Positions 43,738-52,603 of a DNA stretch of 64,000 nucleotides are shown here, piece after piece. Position 1 is the stretch's first letter. Every line of letters begins with the position of its first letter. Both the position numbers and the translations under genes were made by a program. The DNA comes from Rhodococcus pyridinivorans (GTDB taxonomy: Bacteria; Actinomycetota; Actinomycetes; Mycobacteriales; Mycobacteriaceae), in NCBI RefSeq assembly GCF_900105195.1, contig NZ_FNRX01000002.1:434001-498000 (forward strand), written 5' to 3'. Below the pieces are notes generated by a model. That model searched no databases, was not told the origin of the DNA, and saw only the letters and a list, made by a program, of their open reading frames with translations.

Positions 43738-44970
43738 ATGGATTTCGCACAGTCCGAGCGCAGTCGCGACTATCTCGAACGCCTCCGAGCGTTCATCGTC
43801 GCCGAGGTCACGCCCGTCGAACAGCGACTGCGGGCCGAGCGACGCACCCCGGGCGAGGGACGACGCGACATCGACGCCGCCGAGAGGTGGGCCGTCTCCC
43901 CCGAATTCCGCGAGCTGCAGCGCAAGGCCCGCGCCGAGGGCCTGTGGAACCTCTTCCTGCCCGACGCCGAACTCGGTGCCGGACTGTCGAACATCGAATA
44001 CGCCCCGCTCGCCGAGGAGATGGGCCGCTCGCAGTTCGCCTCCGCGGTGTTCAACTGCGACGCCCCCGACACCGGCAACATGGAGGTCCTCTACCACTAC
44101 GGCAGCGAGGCGCAGAAGGAACAGTGGCTGCGCCCGCTCCTCGACGGTGAGATCCGTTCGGCCTTCTGCATGACCGAACCCGAGGTCGCGTCGTCGGACG
44201 CGACGAACATGGCCGCGACCGCCGTGGTCGAGGGCGACGAGATCGTGCTCAACGGCCGTAAGTGGTGGAGCACCGGCGTCGGCCATCCCGACTGCAAGGT
44301 GCTCATCTTCATGGGCCTGACCGATCCGGAAGCCCACAAGTACCAGCGACATTCGATGGTCCTCGTGCCCTTCGACACCCCCGGCGTGAAGGTCGAACGC
44401 ATGCTCCCGACGATGGGCTTCTTCGACGAGCCCGGCGGCCACGGCGAGGTGTCGTTCACCGACGTGCGACTGCCGCTCGATGCCGTCATCGCCGGTCCCG
44501 GACGAGGATTCGAGATCGCCCAGGGCCGGCTCGGTCCCGGCCGCATCCACCACTGCATGCGCCTCGTCGGGCTGGCCGAGCACACCCTCGAACTCGCGTG
44601 TCGCCGCGGCCTCGAGCGCACCGCCTTCGGCAAGCCGATCATCAACCTCGGTGGCAACCGCGAACGCATCGCCGACGCCCGTATCGCGATCAACCAACTG
44701 CGGCTGCTCGTCCTGCACGCGGCCTGGCTGCTCGACACGCAGGGACTCGCCGGAGCGCGCTCGGCGGTCTCGGAGATCAAGGTCGTCGCACCGCGCGTCA
44801 CCCAGCAGATCGTCGACTTCGCCATCCAGATCCACGGTGGTGGCGGGCTTTCCGACGACTTCCCCCTCGCCGGTGCGTGGACGGCGGCGCGAGCACTGCG
44901 TCTCGCCGACGGACCCGACGAGGTGCACCAGGGGCTCGTCGCCCGGTTCGAACTCGGCAAGTACGCGTGA
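43738..44970 (+). CDS. ACAD10/11-type acyl-CoA dehydrogenase (LvaC-like)
   Basis: A 410-residue acyl-CoA dehydrogenase that follows the human ACAD11 dehydrogenase domain closely: FNCDAPDTGNMEVLYHYGSE, FCMTEPEVASSDATN, NGRKWWSTGVGHPDCKVLIF, QGRLGPGRIHHCMRLVGLAE and LRLADGPDEVHQG. ACAD10/11 and the bacterial LvaC-like enzymes act on 4-phosphorylated 4-hydroxyacyl-CoAs, eliminating phosphate on the way to beta-oxidation. Human ACAD11 carries the kinase as an N-terminal domain. Here it is the next gene. GGAAGG precedes the ATG by about eight bases. Substrate chain length is unknown. Confidence 0.9.
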   Translation: MDFAQSERSRDYLERLRAFIVAEVTPVEQRLRAERRTPGEGRRDIDAAERWAVSPEFRELQRKARAEGLWNLFLPDAELGAGLSNIEYAPLAEEMGRSQFASAVFNCDAPDTGNMEVLYHYGSEAQKEQWLRPLLDGEIRSAFCMTEPEVASSDATNMAATAVVEGDEIVLNGRKWWSTGVGHPDCKVLIFMGLTDPEAHKYQRHSMVLVPFDTPGVKVERMLPTMGFFDEPGGHGEVSFTDVRLPLDAVIAGPGRGFEIAQGRLGPGRIHHCMRLVGLAEHTLELACRRGLERTAFGKPIINLGGNRERIADARIAINQLRLLVLHAAWLLDTQGLAGARSAVSEIKVVAPRVTQQIVDFAIQIHGGGGLSDDFPLAGAWTAARALRLADGPDEVHQGLVARFELGKYA

Positions 44971-44986
44971 GAGGGAGATCTCGACG

Positions 44987-46060
44987 ATGACCACACTTCC
45001 CGACAACGCCCGCACCGTTCGCGAGGAAGACGCCTTCGACGTCGACGCGGTCGCGGCCTGGCTCGCCGAGCACGCCGGCATCACCGGAGTGCCGGAGGTC
45101 CGCCAGTTCTCCGGCGGCGCATCCAACCTGACCTACCTGCTGCGCTATCCGGATCGCGATCTCGTGCTGCGCCGGCCGCCGGCCGGGGCGAAGCCGTCGT
45201 CCGGTCACGACATGGCACGCGAGTACCGCATCCAGTCGATGCTCGCACCGGTCTACCCCTACGTGCCCACCATGATCGGCCTGTGCACCGATCACAACGT
45301 GCTCGGCAGCGACTTTTACGTCATGGACCGCGTTCCCGGAACCATCCTGCGGACGAATCCGCCCACGCAACTCGACCTCTCCGAAGCGGATACCCGCACC
45401 CTGTGCCTGCGCATCGTCGATCTGCTCGTCGAACTGCACGGCATCGATCCGGAGTCCGCAGGACTGTCCGAACTGGGTCGCGGATCCGGTTACGTCGCAC
45501 GGCAGGTCGCGGGCTGGACGTCGCGCTACGCCAAGGCCCGCACCGACAACGTCCCCGACTTCGCCCGTGTCACCGAGTGGTTGGCGGCTCGGCAGCCGCA
45601 GGACGTCGCGCAGACCGTGATCCACGGCGACTTCCGGCTCGACAACATCGTCCTCGACGAGAACGATCCGCTGAATCCGGTCGCGGTCCTCGACTGGGAG
45701 CTGGCCACCATCGGCGACCCCCTGATGGACCTCGGCTCGTCGCTCGCCTACTGGGTCCAGGCGGACGACGACGACATGCTGCTGCTGACGAAGCGACAGC
45801 CGTCCGATCTCCCCGGCATGCTCACTCGTCAGGAGATCGTCGAATACTATTCCGAGCGAACCGGACTGCCGGTGGACGGTTGGGGATTCTACGAGGTGTT
45901 CGGACTGTTCCGCCTCGCCGTGATCGCCCAGCAGATCTACTACCGCTATCACCACGGCCACACCTCCAATCCTGCCTTCAAGGACTTCTGGATCGTGGTC
46001 GGCTATCTCGAATCCCGTTGCAGTGCATTGATCGATCGATACGAGAAGGAGAGCCGATGA
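44987..46060 (+). CDS. Acyl-CoA 4-hydroxy kinase, APH fold (ACAD10/11 N-terminal type, LvaA-like)
   Basis: A 357-residue kinase of the aminoglycoside-phosphotransferase fold. It has FSGGASNLTYLLRYPDRDLV with VLRRPPAGAKPSSGHDMARE, FYVMDRVPGTILR, catalytic loop VIHGDFRLDNIVLDE (His-x-Asp...Asn) and metal Asp in VLDWELATIGDPLMDLG. These match the N-terminal kinase domain of human ACAD10/11, which phosphorylates the 4-hydroxyl of 4-hydroxyacyl-CoA. This is therefore a catabolic kinase rather than a drug-resistance gene. It follows the dehydrogenase by 16 bases, and its stop overlaps the SDR start (ATGA). Confidence 0.88.
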   Translation: MTTLPDNARTVREEDAFDVDAVAAWLAEHAGITGVPEVRQFSGGASNLTYLLRYPDRDLVLRRPPAGAKPSSGHDMAREYRIQSMLAPVYPYVPTMIGLCTDHNVLGSDFYVMDRVPGTILRTNPPTQLDLSEADTRTLCLRIVDLLVELHGIDPESAGLSELGRGSGYVARQVAGWTSRYAKARTDNVPDFARVTEWLAARQPQDVAQTVIHGDFRLDNIVLDENDPLNPVAVLDWELATIGDPLMDLGSSLAYWVQADDDDMLLLTKRQPSDLPGMLTRQEIVEYYSERTGLPVDGWGFYEVFGLFRLAVIAQQIYYRYHHGHTSNPAFKDFWIVVGYLESRCSALIDRYEKESR

Positions 46061-46815
46061 GCCGCCCGCAGCGACGGAACATCCTCATCACCGGTGCGAG
46101 TTCCGGCCTCGGTGCCGGAATGGCGCGTGAATTCGCCGCGCGAGGAAGGAATCTCGCGCTCGCCGCTCGGCGCGTCGAACGGCTCGAGGAGCTGCGGGAC
46201 GAACTGCTCGCCGCGTACCCGGGCATCACCGTGAGCGTGCGCGCTCTCGATGTGAACAAGCACGACGACGTGTTCACCGTCTTCCGCGAGTTCGACGAGG
46301 AGCTCGGTGGTCTCGATCGGGTGATCGTCAACGCCGGCCTCGGCAAGGGACAACCGCTCGGTACCGGCTACTTCCGCGCGAACGCCCAGACGGCGAACAC
46401 CAACTTCCTCGGTGCACTGGCGCAGAGCGAAGCGGCCCTCGAGCTCATGCGGCCCCGTGGGCGCGGGCACGTCGTCCTCATCTCGTCCATGAGCGCGGTG
46501 CGGGGCATGCCGCGCAACCTGACGACCTACGCCGCGTCGAAGGCCGCCGTCGCCTCGCTCGGTGAGGGGATGCGGGCCGACCTCGCCGACACCGACATCT
46601 CGGTGAGCACGATCTTCCCGGGATACATCCGGTCGGAGATCAACGAGAAGGTGAAGAAGGTCCCGTTCATCGTCGACACCGAAACAGGTTGTCGCGCACT
46701 GGCGGCTGCGATCGAGAAGGAACCGGCCAAGGCGTACGTGCCGGGCTGGCCGTGGATTCCGCTCGGCTACGCGATGAAGGTGCTGCCGCTGTCGGTGATC
46801 CGGAAGATGGCGTAG
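46057..46815 (+). CDS. Short-chain dehydrogenase of the ACAD/kinase operon
   Basis: A 252-residue classical SDR: TGASSGLGAGMAREFA, NAGLGKGQPLG, catalytic Ser in LISSMSAVRGMP, and YAASKAAVASLGEGM (Tyr-x-x-x-Lys). AARRVERL after strand 2 suggests NADP. The C-terminus has a hydrophobic WPWIPLGYAMKVLPLSVI that may contact the membrane. Co-translation with the kinase (ATGA overlap) suggests it oxidises or reduces a hydroxy/keto intermediate of the same pathway, which is inference. A very strong terminator follows. Confidence 0.87.
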   Translation: MSRPQRRNILITGASSGLGAGMAREFAARGRNLALAARRVERLEELRDELLAAYPGITVSVRALDVNKHDDVFTVFREFDEELGGLDRVIVNAGLGKGQPLGTGYFRANAQTANTNFLGALAQSEAALELMRPRGRGHVVLISSMSAVRGMPRNLTTYAASKAAVASLGEGMRADLADTDISVSTIFPGYIRSEINEKVKKVPFIVDTETGCRALAAAIEKEPAKAYVPGWPWIPLGYAMKVLPLSVIRKMA

Positions 46816-46840
46816 GCGGGTCCGGAACCCACAGCGGCAA

Positions 46841-46882
46841 CGGCGAAGGCCGCATCCCACGTGAGGGATGCGGCCTTCGCCG
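46841..46882. terminator. Bidirectional hairpin terminator between SDR and ino1
   Basis: Perfect 18-base-pair stem (arms begin CGGCGAAGGCCGCATCCC) with a 6-base loop between convergent genes. Confidence 0.9.
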
Positions 46883-46903
46883 GAAATACTGCCGGAGAAC
46901 GAC

Positions 46904-48004
46904 TTACGCGTCGGCTCCGATGATGAACGCCTCGAGCTGGGCACGAGCGGAATCGTCGGCCATCTGGACCGGCGGGGACTTCATCAGGTATGCCGAAGCC
47001 GGGAGGATCGGGCCGCCGATGCCGCGGTCCTTGGCGATCTTCGCCGCGCGGATGGCGTCGATGATGATGCCGGCCGAGTTCGGAGAGTCCCAGACCTCGA
47101 GCTTGTACTCGAGGTTCAGCGGGGCGTCACCGAAGGCGCGACCCTCGAGGCGGACGTATGCCCACTTGCGGTCGTCGAGCCACTGCACGTAGTCGGAGGG
47201 GCCGATGTGCACGTCGCGGTCGTGGACCTTGCCGGCGAGGGGGCCGTTGAGGTTCGACGTGACGGCCTGGGTCTTGGAGACCTTCTTCGACTCCAGACGC
47301 TCGCGCTCGAGCATGTTCTTGAAGTCCATGTTGCCGCCGACGTTGAGCTGGTACGTGCGGTCGAGCACGACACCGCGGTCCTCGAACAGCTTTGCCATCA
47401 CGCGGTGGGTGATGGTGGCGCCGACCTGCGATTTGATGTCGTCGCCGACGATCGGGACACCGGCGTCGGTGAACTTCTGCGCCCACTCGGGGTCGGAGGC
47501 GATGAACACGGGGAGAGCGTTGACGAAGGCGACGCCCGCGTCGATGGCGCACTGCGCGTAGAACTTGTCGGCCTCTTCGGAACCCACGGGGAGGTAGGAG
47601 ACGAGAACGTCGACCTGGGCGTCCTTGAGCGCCTGAACCACGTCGACGGGCTCGGTGTCGGACAGCTCGATGGTCTCGGCGTAGTACTTGCCGATGCCGT
47701 CGAGCGTGTGGCCGCGCTGCACGGGCACGCCGAGCGGCGGCACATCGGCGATCTTGATGGTGTTGTTCTCGCTCGCGAGGATCGCCTCGGACAGGTCGAA
47801 GCCGACCTTCTTGGCATCCACGTCGAACGCGGCGACGAACTGGACGTCGCGCACGTGGTAGGGACCGAATTCGACGTGCATCAGGCCGGGGACGGTGGTC
47901 TCGGCGTCCGCATCCTTGTAGTACTCGACGCCCTGGACCAGGGAAGAGGCACAGTTCCCCACGCCCACAATGGCCACGCGCACCGCGGTGCTGTTCTCAC
48001 CCAT
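46904..48004 (-). CDS. ino1: Inositol-3-phosphate synthase
   Basis: A 366-residue actinobacterial myo-inositol-1-phosphate synthase, converting glucose 6-phosphate to inositol 3-phosphate with bound NAD. This is the entry point for phosphatidylinositol, mannosylated lipids and mycothiol. Motifs: [20 protein letters not shown] (NAD site), [49 protein letters not shown] and [23 protein letters not shown] 48004 lies within the end of the padR gene (8-base overlap), as in the M. tuberculosis Rv0047c-Rv0046c pair. GGAG is nine bases upstream. Confidence 0.96.
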   Translation of the reverse strand: MGENSTAVRVAIVGVGNCASSLVQGVEYYKDADAETTVPGLMHVEFGPYHVRDVQFVAAFDVDAKKVGFDLSEAILASENNTIKIADVPPLGVPVQRGHTLDGIGKYYAETIELSDTEPVDVVQALKDAQVDVLVSYLPVGSEEADKFYAQCAIDAGVAFVNALPVFIASDPEWAQKFTDAGVPIVGDDIKSQVGATITHRVMAKLFEDRGVVLDRTYQLNVGGNMDFKNMLERERLESKKVSKTQAVTSNLNGPLAGKVHDRDVHIGPSDYVQWLDDRKWAYVRLEGRAFGDAPLNLEYKLEVWDSPNSAGIIIDAIRAAKIAKDRGIGGPILPASAYLMKSPPVQMADDSARAQLEAFIIGADA

Positions 48005-48554
48005 GGTCGGGTTCTCCTTCTTTGTTGCGTGCTGCTGACGACTGCTCGGCGGCGATGAGTTCGTTGAGCCAGCGCACTTCGCGCTCGCTGGACTCGAGGC
48101 CGAGCTGATGGAGCTGACGGGTGTAACGATCGAGTGTGCCGCTGGCCCGTCCGATCGCATCGCGGAGCGCTTCTCTGCGCTCCTCGACCTGGCGGCGCCT
48201 GCCTTCGAGAATTCGCATCCGCGCTTCGGCGGGAGTGCGACCGAAGAAGGCGAGGTGCACGCCGAATCCGTCATCGGTGTAGTTCTGCGGTCCCGTGTCG
48301 GCGACCAGCTCGGTGAAGCGTTCTCGACCCTTCGGGGTGAGCTGATAGACGCGGCGGGCACGTCGTTTCACGGGACCGGGAATTCCCGGATCCTCTTCGA
48401 TGAGGCCGTCCGCCTGCATTCTCCGCAGAGTCGGATAGAGCGACCCGTAGGAGAAGGCGCGGAAGGCTCCGAGGAGCCCGGTCAGACGCTTGCGCAGCTC
48501 GTAGCCGTGCATGGGCGATTCGAGGAGGAGCCCGAGTATCGCCAGTTCCAGCAC
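47997..48554 (-). CDS. PadR-family transcriptional regulator
   Basis: A 185-residue PadR repressor. The winged HTH is at the N-terminus: [20 protein letters not shown], then [21 protein letters not shown] long C-terminal dimerisation coil follows ([20 protein letters not shown]). GTG 48554 has AGGAGG six bases upstream. The palindrome at 48605-48621 is a likely operator for autoregulation and hence for the overlapping ino1 gene. The orthologue in M. tuberculosis is Rv0047c by position. Confidence 0.93.
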   Translation of the reverse strand: MLELAILGLLLESPMHGYELRKRLTGLLGAFRAFSYGSLYPTLRRMQADGLIEEDPGIPGPVKRRARRVYQLTPKGRERFTELVADTGPQNYTDDGFGVHLAFFGRTPAEARMRILEGRRRQVEERREALRDAIGRASGTLDRYTRQLHQLGLESSEREVRWLNELIAAEQSSAARNKEGEPDHG

Positions 48555-48604
48555 GGGTCACCTCCTGTTTCCGTTCGAACCAACCGATTGATACGACACG
48601 GAAC

Positions 48605-48621
48605 TATATCGCGCCGATATA
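48605..48621. promoter_or_regulatory. Palindromic operator candidate for PadR
   Basis: TATATCG and CGATATA flank CGC, about 50 bases upstream of padR. An AT-rich perfect palindrome is conspicuous in this GC-rich DNA. Confidence 0.65.
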
Positions 48622-48786
48622 TACGACGATACGCCCCATACGGTTCGTGTCACGTCCGGTTGCGGGCGGGCACCCTTCTCCGGACCCGATCGGACATGCG
48701 TCGGTGCCAACTCGACCACCCGTCTTCGATGTCCGGTGGGCCACTCCCCGCCCCTTGCCGCATCGCCCGCACGTACTCTGGAAGCC

Positions 48787-49209
48787 GTGCGAATTCAGCG
48801 GCAGGTGGTGGACTACGCGTTGCAGCGGCGCTCGCTGCTCGCAGAGGTCTACTCGGGGCGACGCGGAGTCAGCGAGGTCTGCGACGCGAGCCCCTATCTG
48901 CTGCGGGCGGCGAAATTTCACGGCCGGGGCAGCGATGTGATGTGCCCCATCTGCCGTAAGGAGCAGTTGACTCTTGTCTCGTGGGTCTTCGGCGACAAAC
49001 TCGGTCCGGTGTCCGGGTCGGCGCGCACCCCCGAAGAGTTGGTGCGTCTGGCCGCCAGCCAGGAGGAATTCTCGGTTCACGTGGTCGAGGTGTGCCGCAC
49101 CTGCAGCTGGAATCACCTGGTGCAGTCGTACGTCCTGGGATCGCAACCAGCACCCAAGAGCCCGCGTCGCCGGTCGACGGGATCGAGCCGTCGTACCGCC
49201 AGCGAGTGA
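48787..49209 (+). CDS. DUF5318 zinc-ribbon-like protein
   Basis: A 140-residue protein matching the DUF5318 family (Rv0049 in M. tuberculosis by gene order). Two CxxC pairs, MCPICRKEQ near residue 60 and VCRTCSWNH near 110, probably bind zinc. The N-terminus reads VDYALQRRSLLAEVYSGRRG then VSEVCDASPYLLRAAKFHG. Function unknown. GTG 48787 is the conserved start. It lies between the divergent padR gene and ponA1, which follows after 196 bases that hold no recognisable gene. Confidence 0.87.
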   Translation: MRIQRQVVDYALQRRSLLAEVYSGRRGVSEVCDASPYLLRAAKFHGRGSDVMCPICRKEQLTLVSWVFGDKLGPVSGSARTPEELVRLAASQEEFSVHVVEVCRTCSWNHLVQSYVLGSQPAPKSPRRRSTGSSRRTASE

Positions 49210-49405
49210 AGGGGTACCGGCAACGTGCCCGTACGCTTTCTCGTGGAGTTCGCTCCTGGGTCCGACCCGCACGACCTGATCGTCGCGTCGTCCGCTGCGC
49301 ACATCGTCGATCGACTGCCGTCCGTCGGCATCGCCGATCGGCTCTTCGTGGAGCAGTGTCGAGGCCGCGGCGTGATGCGTCGCGAGAACAGTTGGAGATG
49401 AGTAC

Positions 49406-52400
49406 GTGAGTTCCCCCGACAACGAACCCGAGGACAACAAGGCCGTCCCGCCCCAGCGCAGCGGTTCCGCCGGACCGCAACCCGGGCAGCAACGTCCCGG
49501 TCCTCCTGCCGGTGCCGGTCAGGGACAGCCGGGTCCGGGACAGCCCGCTCCGGGACAGCAGCGCCCTGCCCAGGGCCCGGTGCAGGGTCGTCCGTTGCCG
49601 CCGCAACCGCGCCCGCAGGGTCAGCCGGGAGCACAGGGCCAGCCGGGCCGACCGGGCGGACAGCCCGGTGGTCCCGCAGGTCAGCAACCGCCGCGCCCCG
49701 GCGGCCGGCCGCCGTACCCGCCCCAGGCTCCCGGTCCGGGGCAGCGTCCTCAAGCCCCCGGCCAGGGACAGCGCCCTCTGTCCCCCGGCCAGGGACAGCG
49801 TCCTCCGGCTCCCGGTCAGGGGCAGGGACCGGGCCCCCAGCAGGGCCGACCGGGACAGCCGTACCCACCGCGCGGACCGGTGCCCGCCCCGGGCGCCAAC
49901 CAGCCGCGTAACCCCAACCAGTCGATGCCGCCGCGTCCCGGCACGTTGCCGCCCGGCGCGGTGCCTCCCGTCCAGCGCACGCCGCAGGCCGATCCGACCG
50001 TCGCCATGCGTCCCGGAGCGGACGCGGCAGGTGCGCAGCGTCCCGGAGCGGACGCGGCAGGTGCGCAGCGTCCCGGAGCGGACGCGGCAGGTGTACAGCG
50101 TCCCGGAGCGGATGCCCCGACGCAGCGGGTCTCCGCGGCGAGCGCTGCAGTCGGTGCGAGTGCTGCAAAGAGTGCGAGTGCTGCGGACGATGCACCCACG
50201 ACGCGCGTTGCCGGTGGCCCGCCCGCAGGCGGACCTCCCACGGTTCCGCCCGGCGGCGGTTCGGGTGGGGGCGCCGGGGGTGGAAAGGGCGACGGCAAGA
50301 GCAACCGCTGGCGCACGATCCGCCGGATCGGTTACGGCGTGGTCGCCGCCGGCATCCTCGTCCCGATCCTCATGTTCATGCTGGCGTACATCGTCCAGGA
50401 CGTGCCGCGCCCCGGTGAGCTGCAGACGAACCAGGCCGCGACCATCTTCAACTCCGACGGTCAGGGTGTCATCACGAAGGTGATCCCACCGGAGGGCAAC
50501 CGCACCGAGGTCGAACTCGACGCGATCCCCGTGCACGTCCGCAACGCCGTGCTCGCCGCCGAGGACCGCGATTTCTACAGCAATCCCGGCTTCTCGGTCA
50601 CCGGCTTCGCGCGTGCCGCCCGCGACAACGTGCTCGGCCGCGACAGCGCCGGTGGTGGTTCGACCATCACCCAGCAGTACGTGAAGGTCGCCGTCGTCGG
50701 TTCCGAGCGGACGTTGACGCGAAAGCTCAAGGAGCTGGTGCTGTCGACGAAGATGGCGAACCAGTGGGCCAAGGACGACATCCTCGCGGCCTACCTCAAC
50801 ACCATCTACTTCGGTCGCGGTGCCTACGGCATCGCAGCGGCGTCGAACGCGTACTTCGGCAAGCCCGTCGGTGAGCTCACCGTCGAGGAGGGCGCCGTGC
50901 TCGCGTCGTCGATCCAGTTGCCGTCGCTGCTCGATCCCGAGCAGAACCCCGAGGGTGCGGAGGCGCGCTGGAACTACGTGCTCGACGGCATGGTCGCCGC
51001 CGGCACGCTCGATGCCGCCGAACGGTCGGGTATGAAGTACCCGGCCTACGTGCCGATCGCTGAGCTCGACAACGGCGACCAGTCGTCCGGCCCCGAAGGT
51101 CTGATCAAGAACCAGGTGCTCGCCGAGTTGTCCCGCGAGGGCATCGACGAGAACCTCCTCAATACGGCCGGTCTCCAGATCACCACGACGATCGACCCCC
51201 AGGCCCAGCAGTCGGCGGTCGAGGCGGCGCAGAGCAATCTCGAGGGCGAACCCGAGGAGTTGCGTACCGCGGTGGTGTCGGTCGATCCCCGGTCCGGGGC
51301 GATCCGCGCCTACTACGGCGGGGAGAGCGGTGTCGGTTACGACTTCGCCCAGTCCGGTCTGCAGACGGGGTCGTCGTTCAAGGTGTTCGGCCTGGCCGCC
51401 AACCTCGACCAGGGCGTGCCGTTGTCGCAGACCTACGACAGCGGTCCGCTGACGGTCAACGGCATCAAGATCGGCAACGTCGAGGGCGAGTCGTGCGGGC
51501 AGTGCACCATCGCCGAAGCGCTCAAGCGGTCGCTGAACACGAGCTTCTACCGGATGATGCTCGAGATGGACAACGGCCCGCAGGCCATCGCCGACATGGC
51601 GCACAAGCTGGGTGTCGCGAAGGAACTGCCGGGCATCGGTGAGACGCTCACCGAGCCGGAGGGCGTCGGCCCCAACTACGGCATCGTGCTGGGCCAGTAC
51701 CAGTCGCGCGTGCTCGACATGGCCTCGGCGTACGCCACGCTCGCGGCGTCCGGCCGTCATCACGAGCCGTACTTCGTGCAGAAGGTCGTGACGTCCGACG
51801 GCGAGGTGCTCCTCGACCGTGGCACCCCTGCCGGTGAGCAGGTCGTCGACGCGGCGGTGGCCGACAACACCACTTCCGCGATGACCCCGATCGCCGCGTA
51901 CTCGAACGGCCACGCCCTGGCCGGCGGCCGTCCGTCCGCGTCGAAGACCGGTACCGCTCAGCTCGGCGACACCGGCTCCAACAAGGACGCGTGGATGGTC
52001 GGTTACACCCCGTCGCTGTCGACCGCGGTGTGGGTCGGCACCGAGGAGGGCCTGCCCCTCGAGAACAGCTGGGGCGGCATGATCTACGGCTCGGGTATCC
52101 CGTCGGACATCTGGAAGGACACGATGGACGGCGCTCTCGAAGGCACCGAGGTCGAGTCGTTCCCGAAGCCGGAACCGATCGCCGGTGTCTCCGGCGTGCC
52201 GGCGTGGACCGCGTCGACGACAGCTCCGGCCACCCGTGAGCAGACCACCACCTCGCGTGTCGTGCCGAGTCTTCCCGAGGTTCCGGAGATCACCACGCAG
52301 AACGTGGAGATCTTCCCCGGCGTCACCATCCCCGTTCCGGGTGTCGCCCCGCAGACGACCACCCAGAACGCGCCCTCCCGTCCCGGTAACGGCGGTCAGG

Positions 52401-52594
52401 AGGAGGAGAGCGAGGATACCGGCGGCGGAACCGGCGGTGGTACCGGCGACGACTCCGACGAGGGTGGATCGCCTCCGCAGAACCGCATCCCGGGACTCGA
52501 GAGCCCCGCGATCCCGGGCGCGCAGGGAGGCGGATTCCAGGGCGCGCAGGGCGGTAGTCCCCAGGGCGCGTTCGAATACGCTCCGGCCGGGTAG
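49406..52594 (+). CDS. ponA1: Class A penicillin-binding protein PonA1 with long Pro/Gln/Gly-rich N-terminus
   Basis: A 1062-residue bifunctional peptidoglycan synthase. Residues 1-300 form a disordered cytoplasmic arm made of PGQGQRP-type repeats and a 10-residue PGADAAGAQR repeat. One membrane helix follows (GYGVVAAGILVPILMFMLAY). GT51 domain: Glu386 in AAEDRDFYSNPGF. Transpeptidase: Ser656-x-x-Lys659 in TGSSFKVF, SLNTSFY, and Lys847-Thr-Gly. The C-terminal 170 residues are Thr/Pro/Gly-rich and extracellular. By position it is the ponA1 orthologue (Rv0050), driving polar cell wall growth in mycobacteria. Start GTG 49406. The N-terminal arm is longer than in the paralogue at 40839. Confidence 0.94.
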   Translation: MSSPDNEPEDNKAVPPQRSGSAGPQPGQQRPGPPAGAGQGQPGPGQPAPGQQRPAQGPVQGRPLPPQPRPQGQPGAQGQPGRPGGQPGGPAGQQPPRPGGRPPYPPQAPGPGQRPQAPGQGQRPLSPGQGQRPPAPGQGQGPGPQQGRPGQPYPPRGPVPAPGANQPRNPNQSMPPRPGTLPPGAVPPVQRTPQADPTVAMRPGADAAGAQRPGADAAGAQRPGADAAGVQRPGADAPTQRVSAASAAVGASAAKSASAADDAPTTRVAGGPPAGGPPTVPPGGGSGGGAGGGKGDGKSNRWRTIRRIGYGVVAAGILVPILMFMLAYIVQDVPRPGELQTNQAATIFNSDGQGVITKVIPPEGNRTEVELDAIPVHVRNAVLAAEDRDFYSNPGFSVTGFARAARDNVLGRDSAGGGSTITQQYVKVAVVGSERTLTRKLKELVLSTKMANQWAKDDILAAYLNTIYFGRGAYGIAAASNAYFGKPVGELTVEEGAVLASSIQLPSLLDPEQNPEGAEARWNYVLDGMVAAGTLDAAERSGMKYPAYVPIAELDNGDQSSGPEGLIKNQVLAELSREGIDENLLNTAGLQITTTIDPQAQQSAVEAAQSNLEGEPEELRTAVVSVDPRSGAIRAYYGGESGVGYDFAQSGLQTGSSFKVFGLAANLDQGVPLSQTYDSGPLTVNGIKIGNVEGESCGQCTIAEALKRSLNTSFYRMMLEMDNGPQAIADMAHKLGVAKELPGIGETLTEPEGVGPNYGIVLGQYQSRVLDMASAYATLAASGRHHEPYFVQKVVTSDGEVLLDRGTPAGEQVVDAAVADNTTSAMTPIAAYSNGHALAGGRPSASKTGTAQLGDTGSNKDAWMVGYTPSLSTAVWVGTEEGLPLENSWGGMIYGSGIPSDIWKDTMDGALEGTEVESFPKPEPIAGVSGVPAWTASTTAPATREQTTTSRVVPSLPEVPEITTQNVEIFPGVTIPVPGVAPQTTTQNAPSRPGNGGQEEESEDTGGGTGGGTGDDSDEGGSPPQNRIPGLESPAIPGAQGGGFQGAQGGSPQGAFEYAPAG
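50011..50115 (+). repeat. 30-base tandem repeat inside ponA1
   Basis: Three near-exact copies (50011, 50041, 50071) and a partial fourth of a 30-base unit starting TCCCGGAGCGGACGCGGCAG. It is in frame and encodes PGADAAGAQR, so copy number can vary without frameshift. Confidence 0.9.
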
Positions 52595-52603
52595 CCTCGC
52601 CGC

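Noticed and set aside
44987..46060. Aminoglycoside resistance phosphotransferase
   Set aside because: The fold is right, but the sequence follows the ACAD10/11 kinase domain and the gene is co-transcribed with a matching acyl-CoA dehydrogenase.
50011..50115. CRISPR-like direct repeats
   Set aside because: Units are contiguous with no spacers, are in frame with ponA1 and encode a decapeptide repeat.
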